DNA of 64,000 nt from Protea cynaroides (GCA_028583415.1 CM053267.1:16597583-16661582); one strand, 5' to 3'; shown: positions 46,593 through 57,480, counted from the first letter of the stretch. Translations and numbers: made by a program. The notes: generated by a model not told the origin, from the sequence alone.

Positions 46593-47027
46593 TCAATGAT
46601 GAAATTCCTTCTCCCATTGGAAAAGCGTACTTTTGGGGGCAATGACAAGCACTGGATGAGCACTCAATTTCTCTTGTTTCATACAATACACAAAGGAAAC
46701 CACTTGCACAGTCTTCCCCAATCCCAATTCCTCTGCAAGGATAACATTAATCCGAGACATAAAATTGTGTAATATCCAGTTGAGTCCCATCAATTGGTAG
46801 TCATAAAGAACATCACCCTTCAAGTAACTAGGTTGCACATCTAGCCTGGAGAAACTCAACTTTCCACAAAGAATATGACTTCTTGCAACTGCTTTCTGGT
46901 GCCTCTGTACAAGCTTGTCCAGTTCATCCAATAATTCATTCATACAAGATGATTCCCTATCTGCTTCGAAGGGACGACTATCTTGAACAACACATCCTGA
47001 GATTTCGCCTAATTGTGAAAAAAACAA
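46593..47027 (-). pseudogene. Captured SNF2/CHD-type ATPase fragment in right giant LTR, open frame
   Basis: About 144 codons are open. In order: SQLGEISGCVVQDSRPFEAD, a helical stretch LLDELDKLVQRHQKAV, PSYLKGDVLYDYQLMGLNWI (helicase motif Q region), NVILAEELGLGKTVQVVSF (Walker A, GLGKT intact; AEEL replaces the usual ADEM), and PVLVIAPKSTLFQWEKEF (motif Ia), then a stop two histidines later. This is the N-terminal edge of an SNF2-family ATPase, closest in my reading to CHD-type remodelers. Motifs II-VI are absent, so no remodeling activity is possible. It has no introns and begins beside a second captured fragment. The start codon is not a clear ATG (TTG context). Confidence 0.75.
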
Positions 47028-47230
47028 CCATCCATCCTTGATACAGTGGATACGAGTGGCCTTATCTCTGGGATGTCATCCAAATAGAACCTTCCCTGTG
47101 AAGGATCAAAGAACCCGATTATGCCATCTTCGGCTGGAGGATACAAAAGCCATGGAGATTGGTTTACCACAGAGTGAACGGACCGCAGATCACAATTTCT
47201 TAAAAACACAGGACAAGCGGACATTATCAT
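47009..47230 (-). pseudogene. Captured DUF295/F-box-like fragment in right giant LTR
   Basis: A 73-codon frame reads NCDLRSVHSVVNQSPWLLYP, then GIIGFFDPSQGRFYLDDIPE and a MDG motif. The run SPWLL-P...FFDP...FYL..IPE and a following G-W-L in the shifted frame match the pattern of plant DUF295 / F-box SKIP23-like proteins. It overlaps the SNF2 fragment by a few codons in another frame, so the two captured pieces are joined out of frame. Confidence 0.5.
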
Positions 47231-48267
47231 CGATGCAGAGACATGAACAAATGAGCTCCAGGATTTCTATCGGAAGCTCAGATCAAGCCCTCAGCTCTCC
47301 CACTCAACCTGGTTTCTCTCTTTCTTCTCACTCCTTTTTCCTCTGCCGCCTCTCTCTATTTCTCTCCCAGCCGTAACCGACCCCCTCTTCTTCCTAATTT
47401 TTCTGCTCTCTCACTGATCTACCTCCCTTAGCCAAAAATCCCTTGCTGCAGTTAACCTTCTCCCTCCAATTTCTTCTCCTGGTTTCTTGCTGCCGCCTTT
47501 CCCCCTTCTTTCCTTTTGGTCTGGCCACCGGCGCCCTTCTTCCCCACTTTTTCTCCTGCTTCTTCTCCCCATTTCTGGCCGCTTCTCCTCATTTGTTCTT
47601 CTCTTGGCTTCAACCAAACCCTCTCCCTCCATCTTTTTCTCTCTACGGTTTTCAGCTTTCCTCTCACTCTCTCACTATTTCTGATTCTCTCTCTCTCAAT
47701 TTTCTCTTTGCTACGGCTTCCTTCCAACAGCCGTGGCCATCTGTCCCCCTTTCTCCTTTTTTTTCTCCTCTACCCGCAACAGTCCCTTTCTTTTAGATTG
47801 TCTAGGGTTTTTCTCTAACCCTTAATCCAAGGGCTGAGATCTTCCCTTTGCTTGATTCCCTTTCAATCCATCTCATATGATAAAATGAGAATAAAAAAAA
47901 TAAAAAATAAAAAACTAAATTACTACACAATTGATATTCTAAGCCCAGACCCAAGCCCATTAGCCTATATCCTAAACACAATCTAAACTAAAACCAGCCC
48001 AAACCCATTCTTTAATGAAGCCCATTAACCCATGAAAATATAAAACCCCAACATAATCCTAATAGACTCCAAATTCCTAGTTAGACTATCCTAAACCCAA
48101 ACTCACTCAATTTTTTTTGTAATTTTATAATTTTTTTTTCTTCTTTTTAATGATTTCTATTATTTTTCACATTTTTCCTATTACCCTAAAAATATAAGAA
48201 ATTCTAATATGATCAAAAATGACAAAAATACCCTTGATGAGAAATAGGCCAAAATGGGGGTCTTATA

Positions 48268-49141
48268 GTTTGATAGTCAGCTACTACGCCCTAATCGCTG
48301 GCAGATGAGAGCTTGCTATCTGCGTCCGGCTCCACAGGTCTTTTGCAAGATTATCCAGCATAATCTGATCCCACAGAGTGGCCATTATGAAAGGGTTTCT
48401 CAGCTGACCCAGTATCGTCTGTACAGCATCTGTACTCGACAGCCCGTCTGCCTTTCTTACATCATCATGTAGACTATGATCAGTGCCACACTGCCCAGTC
48501 ATAGGGATAATCTACCCTATGGACGTATGATCACTGTTCTGCTTACCCGCCTGGGGGTTGATTTAGTGGATGAGAAGATTCAGGAGAAAACCTTCTCATT
48601 GCCTCTAGATTGGGAGGCTATCTGCAAGATGGATATGCGGGATGCCCAAGTCAGTAACGAGGAGAGGAACGAGATGGTGCGCCCTCACACTCGCATCGAG
48701 ATTACTAGCGCTGAGGCAGCTACTGCCGCTGCTAGAGTTCATGAGGATCCTGTCGATGACGATGACCGCATGTATATGGATGTCGACTCGATACCACCGC
48801 CATCACCTACGCATGCGGCTGGAGCTGGTACTTCTTCTGCGGCGGGTCCTTCACATGCAGCAGGTCCTTCACACCCACCTTCTAATATGATGGATATGTT
48901 GCATGAGATCAGGGAGGCTCAGCGCAGATCTGATCTGAGGATGGAGGAGTTACTAGACGTTCAGCGTGTGAGAGTGGATGAGCTCATAGTGGTCCAGCGG
49001 GTGACTGATCAACGGGTATCCGATCTTACAGCTAGTCTCCAGACGACCCAGACTCAGGTGGCCTGGTTGACTAGAGTCTACGCTGAGGACTATGATAGAG
49101 ATCGTGAGGCACCGCCTCCTCCTTCACCTCCAGCTTCTTGA
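48268..49141 (+). pseudogene. Antisense gene of element B, second part
   Basis: The frame resumes after the giant-LTR insertion with DSQLLRPNRWQMRACYL, then KIIQHNLIPQSGHYERVSQL, a stop near 48472 after YIIM, and a 221-codon stretch: VDLVDEKIQEK, NEERNEMVRPHTRIE, a Pro/Ala/Gly linker with AAGPSHAAGPSHPPS, SDLRMEELLDVQRV heptad-like units, SDLTASLQTTQTQVAWLTRV and a PPPPSPPAS end with stop at 49139-49141. The tail is better preserved than in element A. Confidence 0.75.
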
Positions 49142-49400
49142 TTGTATTTATTTTCTTTGTACTGCAGAGTAACTGTCCGGGTTGTGGACTGTAATCTGCT
49201 TTAGTTATGTATATACGTTTGTTTCGCTCTCATTGTATGTAAAATTGTTTCCCCTTTAATAGATGCATTATTCTCTTTTTAAATTTGGTCTCAACCATCA
49301 CTCGTGCTTATAGTGGGTTAATATTACTATTTTTACTTTTATCCTATCTCAGTTCACAATTGTCTTGAATGTATGCTAGTTCAACGGACAGGGCCTGAGA

Positions 49401-49414
49401 TGCTTTGATACCAA
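49401..49414 (-). other. Primer-binding site of element B
   Basis: Minus strand TTGGTATCAAAGCA follows the LTR end TGTGACA by two bases. It differs by one base from the iMet PBS of element A. Confidence 0.85.
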
Positions 49415-49416
49415 GT

Positions 49417-51698
49417 TGTCACACCTCAATTCCGTACTATTCAGAATGGTGTGATGAACCGCTAATAAACCAACGGTTCAACTAGGATCTCGAGTAGGCT
49501 GTATCCGTGTTATCTAAACTCCATACATCTACATTCATAATCAGAGTAAATATATAATAGTGGAAGTCTTATAATAAAATGAACTAAGAATCTATTGTGT
49601 TATTAATATTTAAATAGCAAATTATTCTGTATCAACTGAGACATAAATAAATATCAAGTACATGTCCATAATAAATCCAAGTAAGAAAACTAAGAAAATA
49701 TCTAATCAAATACACATGAATTGCACTCGCAAGAGGAGTCATGTATATCCACTTCAGCTTCAACTTCCATCGCTGCTACGTTCCCGTACGCTGGAGCGTT
49801 TACATAATCTTCAATGGTATAACCTGCATCATCAACTAAAAATATTCGACGTCGAGGGGTGAGCACACATCATGGCTCAGTGAGTAAACAAAACAATGCA
49901 ATAGTACATATGCATGCAATCAATTCATATCTTTGGTCTGGTTTATATTTTGCAATGCGCAATAGAAAGGTTGGGTGGTCAAAGGTTAACGTTTATTGAC
50001 CCCGCCTCTATACACAGGGTGTGGAAGTCCGCCCAAAGGTTAACGTTTATTGTCGTCCCCATCCACCCTAATCATGAAAATTATATAACAAAGGTTAACG
50101 TTTATTGCTGTATAGTGTCATACCAACACGTAAGCCTCTGCTGGCGAGGGCTTGCAAACTAGACTCGCAACTAACCAATCCTAATGCCAAACAATGTATC
50201 CAAGGCCTCACCCCAGCATCCCTCAAAACATCCATAGAGATAGAGCTAAGGCCCCCCGGTGAAGTATAGGACTCAAGGACCGAGACCACCTCCCCTGATA
50301 CTCTACGACATAATAGTTCTACTAAGGTAATGGCGATACGACGATGCTAATACACAAGACTTGAGTTAGAGATAGAGCTAAAGTGCTGAGACCCGCCAAA
50401 GGTTAACGTTTATTGACGTTCTCATCACACCTCCCTGATACTCGCTCGCATCAAGTACACCAACCACACACATACAATCACATGCCTATCCTTATCATCA
50501 TTATCATCATCATGTTATAGACAATAAAGTAAATATGCATGAACAGGTAATAGAAATATTGGATGACATGTTGTATGCACATTACAAGCATAGCCGGATA
50601 GAAACAAACATGGCATTGGACTCAAGAAAAGAGAAAATAATTTGTTATTAACCAATTAGTTTAGAGTTCTGTTTCCTCACCTTAGTTTGCTAATAAATAC
50701 TCTTCCAAGCTTTAGAATCACCTTTATAATGTTATTATATTGCTAGAAGACCTAACAAAGTCGATAGAATTTAATTAAAATTTATTCTGAATTTAAAAAC
50801 CATTCTGTTAACTGAGGGTCGGAGGTAGGGTCGGAGTCATGATCGACCCTGGGTGCGACCCTCCCCAATCTGGACTTCCCGAACACTGAGGGTCGATACT
50901 CAGGATCACATAGGGTCGGATGGTCATCGACCCTCTGTGCGACCCTCAGTGGTTTTTGGTCAATTTTTCTCCTTTTAATCCATTCTTCGTGTTTGGGCTC
51001 CTATGGCTTGCTCCTACAGTCCATTCAACATGCATTCCATGGTCTAGAACCATGAGTCACCCACCTAAATAGCTTTCATATATTCTCCCATGGTTTTCCA
51101 TAAAAACCTAACCATGGATTGATAGTTTGGGTTTCTCCGAGATCACACTCTCATCATTACCTAACCTAAGGCCTGTAGAAACTTATGGAATTAGTATCCA
51201 TACCTGAGAAGAACACTCCTTCTCTACAACTATTCTCCTTTTGCTTTCTTCTATACCTTGTTTCTCTTCTTCCTCTCTTCCTTCTCTTCTCTTTCTCTCA
51301 ATTCAATTAGGGTTGTAAAAGGAGTGAAATAGGCTTAGGAATGTCCTATTTATAGAGTAGAAACATCCTAAAATAAGTCCCTTTGAGATTAGGAAAGAGT
51401 CCCAATCGAATTTATAAAAATTTCCTAATTTCAGTTTCGGCAGAAACTGAGGGTCGATGCGAGGGTCGATGATCCCGTCGACCCTAGGTTTCCTAATGAG
51501 TCCGACCCTCCCTGTAAAACAGAGGGTCTGACTTTCTGTCTTGGAGGGTCCGACCCTCCCTTTAAATTGAGTATTTTTGGGTCGATTTGATACCTGGGAT
51601 CACGATCTCCTTCACGCTCTTGGTCCATTCATCTCGTCCATGATGGGTAAACCTGGTTCAATGTGGTAAGACCGGGTTAGTTTGATACGGGTCTTACA
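49417..51698 (-). repeat. 5' LTR of element B, 2.28 kb
   Basis: In plus coordinates it runs TGTCACACCTCAATTCC to ATACGGGTCTTACA, the reverse complement of the element A LTR. The TATA box is at 51347-51354. It contains four exact copies of an 18-bp word (49981, 50035, 50091, 50398). Confidence 0.85.
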
Positions 51699-51775
51699 GT
51701 GAGATCCGGGTTGAACCGTTGGTTTATTGACGGTTCATCACACCATTCTGATTAGTGCGGAATTGGGGTGTGACA
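51699..51775 (+). repeat. Orphan 3' tail of a plus-strand chromovirus-like LTR
   Basis: 77 bp, from GAGATCCGGGTTGAACCG to GGAATTGGGGTGTGACA, match the last 70-75 bp of element A's LTR. It lies directly against the inverted LTR of element B and has no PBS after it. Confidence 0.75.
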
Positions 51776-52760
51776 GCCTCCCTCGGATGGTTCATGTTGA
51801 GGTCGATCGATCGATGCTTACCCTTTTTCAAGACTCTCAAGGGGAACAAAAAATTTGAGTGGCCTGAATGCCAACAAGCCTTCGTAGAATTGAGAAAGTA
51901 TTTGTCGACCCCACCGATATTGGTAAAGCCTAAACCTGGGGATGAGCTTCAATTATACCTCGTCGTCACACCTGTTGCGATGAGCGAGGTGTTGGTCAAA
52001 GAGGTCGACAAGACATAACGACCCATATATTATGTGAGAAAAGTGCTTATGGACGCAGAAACTTGGTATCAAGCCATAAAAAAGCACACCCTAACCTTGT
52101 TAATTGTCGCGCAGAAGTTGATGCCTTATTTCCAGGCCTACACGATCGTGGTACTAACTACCAAACCACTAAAGAAAATATTGACTTGAAATGACGTGTC
52201 AGAAAGAATGATTAATTGGGCTGTAGAACTTGGAGAGTTTGACATTCAATACAAGCCAAGAACGGCAATAAAAGCCCAGGCCTTGGCCAATTTTCTCGTC
52301 GAGAACACAACATTGTAGCTACGGCCTCCAACCCCTGTCCCTGAGCCGACGGCACCATCATGGAGTCTTTTTGTTAACAGGGCTTCTAGTAAACACCAGG
52401 CAGGGTAGGAGTAATGCTGACGAGCCCTGAAGGGTTCAAGATAAAGAGTGCTATGAAATTCGATTTTGCGGTCACCAACAATGAGGCTAAATACGAGGCA
52501 TTGATTACGGGGTTGTGGTTAGCAAGAAGCCTCATGGTCACCCACATCTCTATGTACAGTGATTCACAAGTCATGGTTAAATAGGTAACGGGTGATTACG
52601 AGGCCAAAGTCACCAAGATGCAAGCATACCTCGAAAAAGTAAGAGAATTTTTGACATTCGAAAAGTCGACAAAGAAGACAATGTGGAAGCCGACCTGTTG
52701 TCGAAACTCTTGAGCTCTGACCTTATACAGTTCGATAGCCCTGTATATATAAGTCAGTTG
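51776..52760 (+). pseudogene. RT tail and RNase H domains of Tat element 2
   Basis: DRCLPFFKTLKGNKKFEWPE and ECQQAFVELRKYLSTPPILVKP begin the connection/RNase H. Next come YYVRKVLMDAETWYQAIKK-type and VELGEFDIQYKPRTAIKAQA, then SWSLFVNRASSKHQAG near 52365, the start of the second (additional, archaeal-like) RNase H known from Tat elements; here the expected aspartate of LFVDGAS is asparagine. Stops and frameshifts follow through 52760. Confidence 0.75.
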
Positions 52761-52814
52761 GACAATCCGAGCATCAATCTTGAAGTTGACGTCCACATGA
52801 TCATCAACGAACCA

Positions 52815-54045
52815 TAATGGATGGATCCTATACTTTCCTTCCTGAAAGACAGTGTATTACCCAATAACCGAAAGGAGGCGATGAAGATACAAACAAGGTC
52901 AAAATGGTATGTGGAGTACGATGATATCCTATACAAGAAAAAATTTTCCCTGACTCTTCTGCGGTGCTTGCAACCCTCCGAAGTTGCAGGAGCGATTAAA
53001 GATGTATACAAAGGCTTCTGCGGAAGCCACCAAGCAGGTCGAAACCTCACCCCAAAGTTAGTTCGACAGGGATATTACTTTGCAAGCATTGTGAAGCAAT
53101 TTGAGGATTATGTGAAGAAATGCATACAGTGCCAAAGGCATGCCAGTATCCAATATCAATCAGTTGTGCTATTACAGTCAATAGTCAATAGCCAGCCCTA
53201 TACCCTTTGCTGTATGGGGCATGGACATCCTCAGACCATTTTCCCTGGGACATAAGCAAAGTAAATTCCTGATAGTGGCAATGGATTAATTCACCAAATG
53301 GATTGAAGTGGAGCCAATGCCCAGGATAACTGCTCCAAAGGTGACGAAGTTTTTCAAACTCTCTGTAGTATACCATTGTGGCATTCCCCAAGTGGTAGTA
53401 ATTGATAATGGAAAATAGTTCGAATCGAACAGATTTCGAGCCTTCTGCAGTCAGTACAAGATCGCCCAACACTTCACCTTGGTACACCACCCAAAGGCAA
53501 ATAGACAGGTCGATGTCACCAATAGAACCATCTTTGATGGATTAAAGAAGAGGCTCGAACAGGAAGAAGCCATTAATAGAGAAATGTTGATTGGCCTAAG
53601 GAGTAAACTTAGCGAGGAAAGAAGAAGGTAGGTAAAAGAGCTACCCAGTGTTGTATGGTCCTACAGGACAACCAGCCGAACCCCTATAGGCGAAACACCC
53701 TTTATGCTTAGCCACGGGGCAGAGGTTGTTATACCTGTCCAGATTGTGCACAGAACATTCTGTCTAGCCAACTTCGACGAAGATACAAACAGAGAAAATA
53801 TGTTAGTAAACCTTGATATCCTAAAAGAGGTCCGAGAAGCAGCGCACCTGAGAAATGCATCGTACCAAGCTCGAGTGGCAAGCCACTACAACAAAAGGGT
53901 TAAAGAAAAAGTGTTCCAAGTAAGAGATCTTGTATTGAGGAAAACCTCAGCCTCCAAGCCCGCGAGGCAGGAAAAATTGGCCCCCAATTGGGAAGGACCC
54001 TACAAAGTGGTCAAAACAACAAGAATAGGGGCATACCATTTATAG
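52815..54045 (+). pseudogene. Integrase of Tat element 2
   Basis: 52821-53160 gives the zinc-binding part (GFCGSHQAGRNLTPKLVRQGYY..., then KKCIQCQRHA). The core follows in broken frames: WGMDILRPF, IVAMD stop FTKW, VVVIDNGK, HPKANRQVDVTNR. The third acidic residue is aspartate (QVDVTNR) where glutamate is usual. 53704-54045 is the C-terminal part: FMLSHGAEVVIPVQI and YNKRVKEKVFQVRDLVLRK, ending APNWEGPYKV. At least three stops and a frameshift. Confidence 0.85.
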
Positions 54046-54149
54046 AAGATGGATGGTGAAGTGATACCAAGGACGTGAAACACGTCGAATCTACAAAAAT
54101 TTTATTCGTAGAATATTGTAATCCAAGTAGAAATCAATAAAGATGCTTG

Positions 54150-54730
54150 AAAAGCTCAAAGGGTTGAATCCATCAACGAAAACCTCAGTTGGTAGATTTA
54201 TCTTTAATACCCTAGGCTGCCCCAAGAGCATCGAAGCTTTGAGGGTGGATATCTATCCTTAAAAGCGAGTTAGTTATATCTTCAACACCAAAGACATTGT
54301 CAAAGGTACTAAAGCTCGGAGGGCCAAATCCATTGGCGAAAACCTTAGTTGGGAGATTTATCTTCGATACCCTAGGCTGCCCCAAGAGCATTGAAGCTTG
54401 GAGGGTGGATATCTATCCTTAAAAGCGAGTTAGTTATATCTTCAGCACCAAAGACATCGTCGAGGGTACTGAAGCTCGGAGGGCCAATTTCATCGGCAAG
54501 AACCTTAGTTGGGAGAATAATCTTTGATACCCTTGGCTGCCTTGAGAGCATCGAAGCTCTGAGGGTGGATATCTATCCATAAAAAGAAAAAAGGTGCCTA
54601 TATCTTTAGCCTCAATGACATCGTTGAAGGTATTAAAGCTTGGAGGGTCGATTCCATCGACAAAAACCTCAGTTCGAAAAAGCAACTTCAACAGTGTCAA
54701 AGCATAGATGGTGGATACCTATCCTTAGGT
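54150..54730 (+). repeat. 160-bp tandem repeat between integrase and antisense gene
   Basis: The marker ACCCTAGGCTGCC(CC)AAGAGC recurs at 54211, 54371 and 54531, exactly 160 bp apart, with partial copies on both sides. Units share GGGTGGATATCTATCCTTA and AGTTAGTTATATCTTC. Tat elements are known for tandem repeats in this untranslated position. Confidence 0.9.
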
Positions 54731-54871
54731 AAAATGAAATAAAGCTTTAAAAAAGAAGAGGAGACACAATTTTCATTTACGTCACAAAAAGAGGTTACGA
54801 AAACTACGTATTCATTCATAAAAGGAAAAAATGTACAAGTACTTCAACCAAAAAAAAAAAAAAGGAGAGCT

Positions 54872-57480
54872 TCAAGGGTAACTTCGCGGGTTAGCTGGGG
54901 GCATCTCTTGGTCGATTGGAGCTGGAGGGTCACCAATACCTTGGGTAGCAGTAGGGGGAACCTCAAAAGTTGAAGCAAGTTGAGCAATTGGTTCGAACCC
55001 CGCGGGCTCTGAGGTCTGCTAGCCAGAAGAAGCGAGTGTCAGTGGGGTTGGCACTCTTGGAGAAGCAATAGAGCCAAGGATCTTCTTGAATGCGCTCACC
55101 TGAGTCAGATCCAGGCTGGGATAGCTGGCTTAGACGAAGTCACGGGTCTCGATGAGGATGCACGGCAGCATCTTGGCGAGGGAAGCAGATACCATCTTCT
55201 TATACTCGGCCCCAGTCTTGAAGTCCTCCACCTCCTTCAACTCGGCCTCCCTAATACAGGCCCCCACAGAAGCTTCCAGCTCCTCCTTCTCCTGACGGAG
55301 ACCATCCAAGGATGCCTATAGGTGACCTGCTCGCCCTTTCGAGCCTTATCCATAGCTGCCAATCTCTCTTTGGCGTACCTGAGCTGGTCATTCAAAGAGA
55401 TTTTCTTGTCCCTCAGTAGTCGATTACCTCGAACTTTGGCATCCTCCTATTCCTGCTCTACATCTCGCTCCTTTTCCACCTCAAGCCTCTCCTCCTGGAG
55501 CTTTCTCACCTCCACCTCGAGGTCCTTGACCCTGCCCTGAGCCTGTATAAGCTTTAACTGCCACTCCTTGGTGAATTGATCGGACTTGTCACGGTGCTTT
55601 ACCACATCCACTAGTTGCTGTCGGACATACTACAGCTTGTCATCAAGATCTTCCATGGCAGCCCTAGACTTGAGCAAAAAGTGAACAGCCTACAAGCGAG
55701 GAGAATGGTGTTAAGAAGGGGAAATTATAAGAAGAAAAAGAAAGGACGAAAATAATATAGAAATATACCTCAGCATGATGGCACAGTTGCCTCTGATAGG
55801 CCGAGGAGTATGGGAGCTCCTCATAGTTTATGATGTCCAATGGGAGCCTCATGCCTTGAAGTAGCTCTTCCGCTTTTGTCGGGCTTAGGATGGTTGACTT
55901 CTTAATTGACCGATTGACCTCTGGGATGAAGGAGTGACATCCTCATCAATGTCAGCAGGGGGTGAGGCATCCCTAACCCTCAAACCCTCGCCTTCCAAAG
56001 AAGCGCGGGTATCCTCACCATGCTCGACATCTGTGTAACAAATAAATTGTCAACGATAAGTGAAAATGCACAGGTGCCAATAGAAAAGTGGGGAAAAGGT
56101 CAAAGTTTTACCCTGGGTCTCCTCGAGGACCCTGGAAGACTTCTGTTTCTTTTTTTTTTTTCTGTCCCTCTCACCATGAGGGCGCTTCATCCTCTCCCGA
56201 TACCTCAGCTCGGTGCCCTTTTCGCCTTCGGCCCTCTCAGTTACTTCGAGGACCTCAACATCATCAGCATTCCTGGCACCCTCGAGGGTGATAGCCTCAT
56301 CTCCAACAGGAGTTCCTAGTGGGGCTCCGAGGTTTGTTGTTGTAGGACCCTCAACGAGACCCTCTCCCTCTTGGGTTTCAATAAGCCTCACGGAAGGTGT
56401 CGCTAAAGCTCACACCTCGAAAGGTTCAAAAGGTGGAGGGGTTTCTGCCTATAGAGCCTCGCCAATATCATCCAAGTCGATGTCCACTGCAATGATGCAA
56501 ATGCAACGATTAGTTTACAAACAAAAACATAAAAGATTGGCTCTGTGAGGGGTGCTCACCCAACACAGCATCACGGAGGAACTTGAGGTTAGAAAGGTCA
56601 TCGACGAACGGGGCAGGAATTGCTTGAATCATGCCTACGCATTCTTTGAGGTTCGGATCGATCAACGGCACCTTGTTAGCCTGGTAGTAGTTGATCTCAG
56701 CCCAGCGATTGCGAGGCCAGCTATCACGGGGAAGAGGATCCCAAGAAATGAAAAAGAAACTGGTTTTCCACTTGTGGTGGGTAGTGATAATATATATCCA
56801 TGGCCTGAGGGTAGTCTACATTGGGGCGACACTGGAAGTAGTACCAGCCCAGCCACGCAGTTGGTGAGGCAGTAACTAAGCGGATTAATTTTTTAAGTGG
56901 GCTACCTTGTAAAGAAGCCCACACTGTTTTGAGTGGGCGAGAAATCTGGTTATCTCAGCCACCCGTTGGGTGTAATCTGCGTAGGAGCCAACCCGTAGCT
57001 ATCCAGCAGCTTGAAGCAAATGGTTGGCGCAAGAAGACGAAATCCAAATTGGAACATCTCTTCATACACCACCATGGCTTCGTGGCGGGGCATACACATT
57101 CTTTCGTCAAGCTCCACCAACTGAAGGGCGAAGGACTCCGAAACCCTATACAGTCGTCTAAACTCCTCTAAGTCAGATTGTATGAGCATACTCTAAAACC
57201 CGCCAGCGGTGAATTCGACCCCTTGGGAACCTTGGCCGATGGTTTTGGATTAGGTTTGGTTGCTTTTATTTAGGCAGCCTGAGCTGCCCTGCCTCTCTTG
57301 ATGTCCTGCGCCCACCCTCTTCTAGTTTCATAAATTACCAGGGGGATCCCCTATTCCTCCTGAGGAGCAGGGGTAGAGGTAGACGTCAGGCCACTGTCTC
57401 TGGCGACAACCAGCTCGGTGGCTGGCCTCTTGGGGAGATTCAAATCTAACCTTCGGTTGGGTCTTTTGAGCCTAGACATT
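54872..57480 (-). pseudogene. Antisense gene of Tat element 2 (PF04195-like, with introns)
   Basis: The ATG at 57480 opens SRLKRPNRRLDLNLPKRPA; a stop follows after about 45 codons. The PF04195-like domain lies at 57189-56725: EEFRRLYRVSESFALQLVEL, FQFGFRLLAPTICFKLL, APTQITPNGWLR and GWYYFQCRPNV. Next are LSNLKFLRDAVLG and a GT-AG intron (56559-56487, 73 bp), then DIDLDDIGEAL, an acidic linker, KKKKKQKSSRVLEETQG, a second probable intron (GGTAAAAC near 56112 to TTACACAG near 56031), and a long charged region at 55.7-55.0 kb (Glu/Lys/Leu/Arg-rich, coiled coil) ending PPANPRSYP with stop at 54872. At least three in-frame stops. Confidence 0.65.

Larger units (their letters stand above)
32462..48267 (-). 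mobile_element. Giant-LTR non-autonomous retrotransposon (LARD-like), 15.8 kb
   Basis: Two LTRs of 4776 and 4784 bp are nearly identical and flank a 6.25-kb interior with no gag, protease, RT or integrase motif. A PBS at the right LTR and a purine-rich tract at the left LTR set minus-strand orientation. The target duplication GATTG/GTTTG is present. Such large LTRs with a non-coding core fit the large retrotransposon derivative (LARD) class, mobilised in trans by an autonomous partner. The interior is mainly tandem repeats. Confidence 0.85.
43484..48267 (-). repeat. Giant 5' LTR, 4.78 kb
   Basis: It pairs with 32462-37237, starts TGTGAGGACAATGG in plus coordinates and ends GGGGGTCTTATA (one change from TTACA). 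It contains the better preserved copies of the captured gene fragments. Confidence 0.9.
31353..51698 (-). mobile_element. Chromovirus-like element B, minus strand, 3'-truncated and interrupted
   Basis: Read on the minus strand it has a 5' LTR (51698-49417), an iMet-type PBS, an antisense gene (plus strand, 32032-32461 and 48268-49141), and a leader ending at 31353. Gag, pol and the 3' LTR are absent. The giant-LTR element (32462-48267) is nested in the antisense gene. Confidence 0.7.

Noticed and set aside
54391..54582. 63-codon frame in the Tat 3' region
   Set aside because: It is a read-through of the 160-bp tandem repeat.
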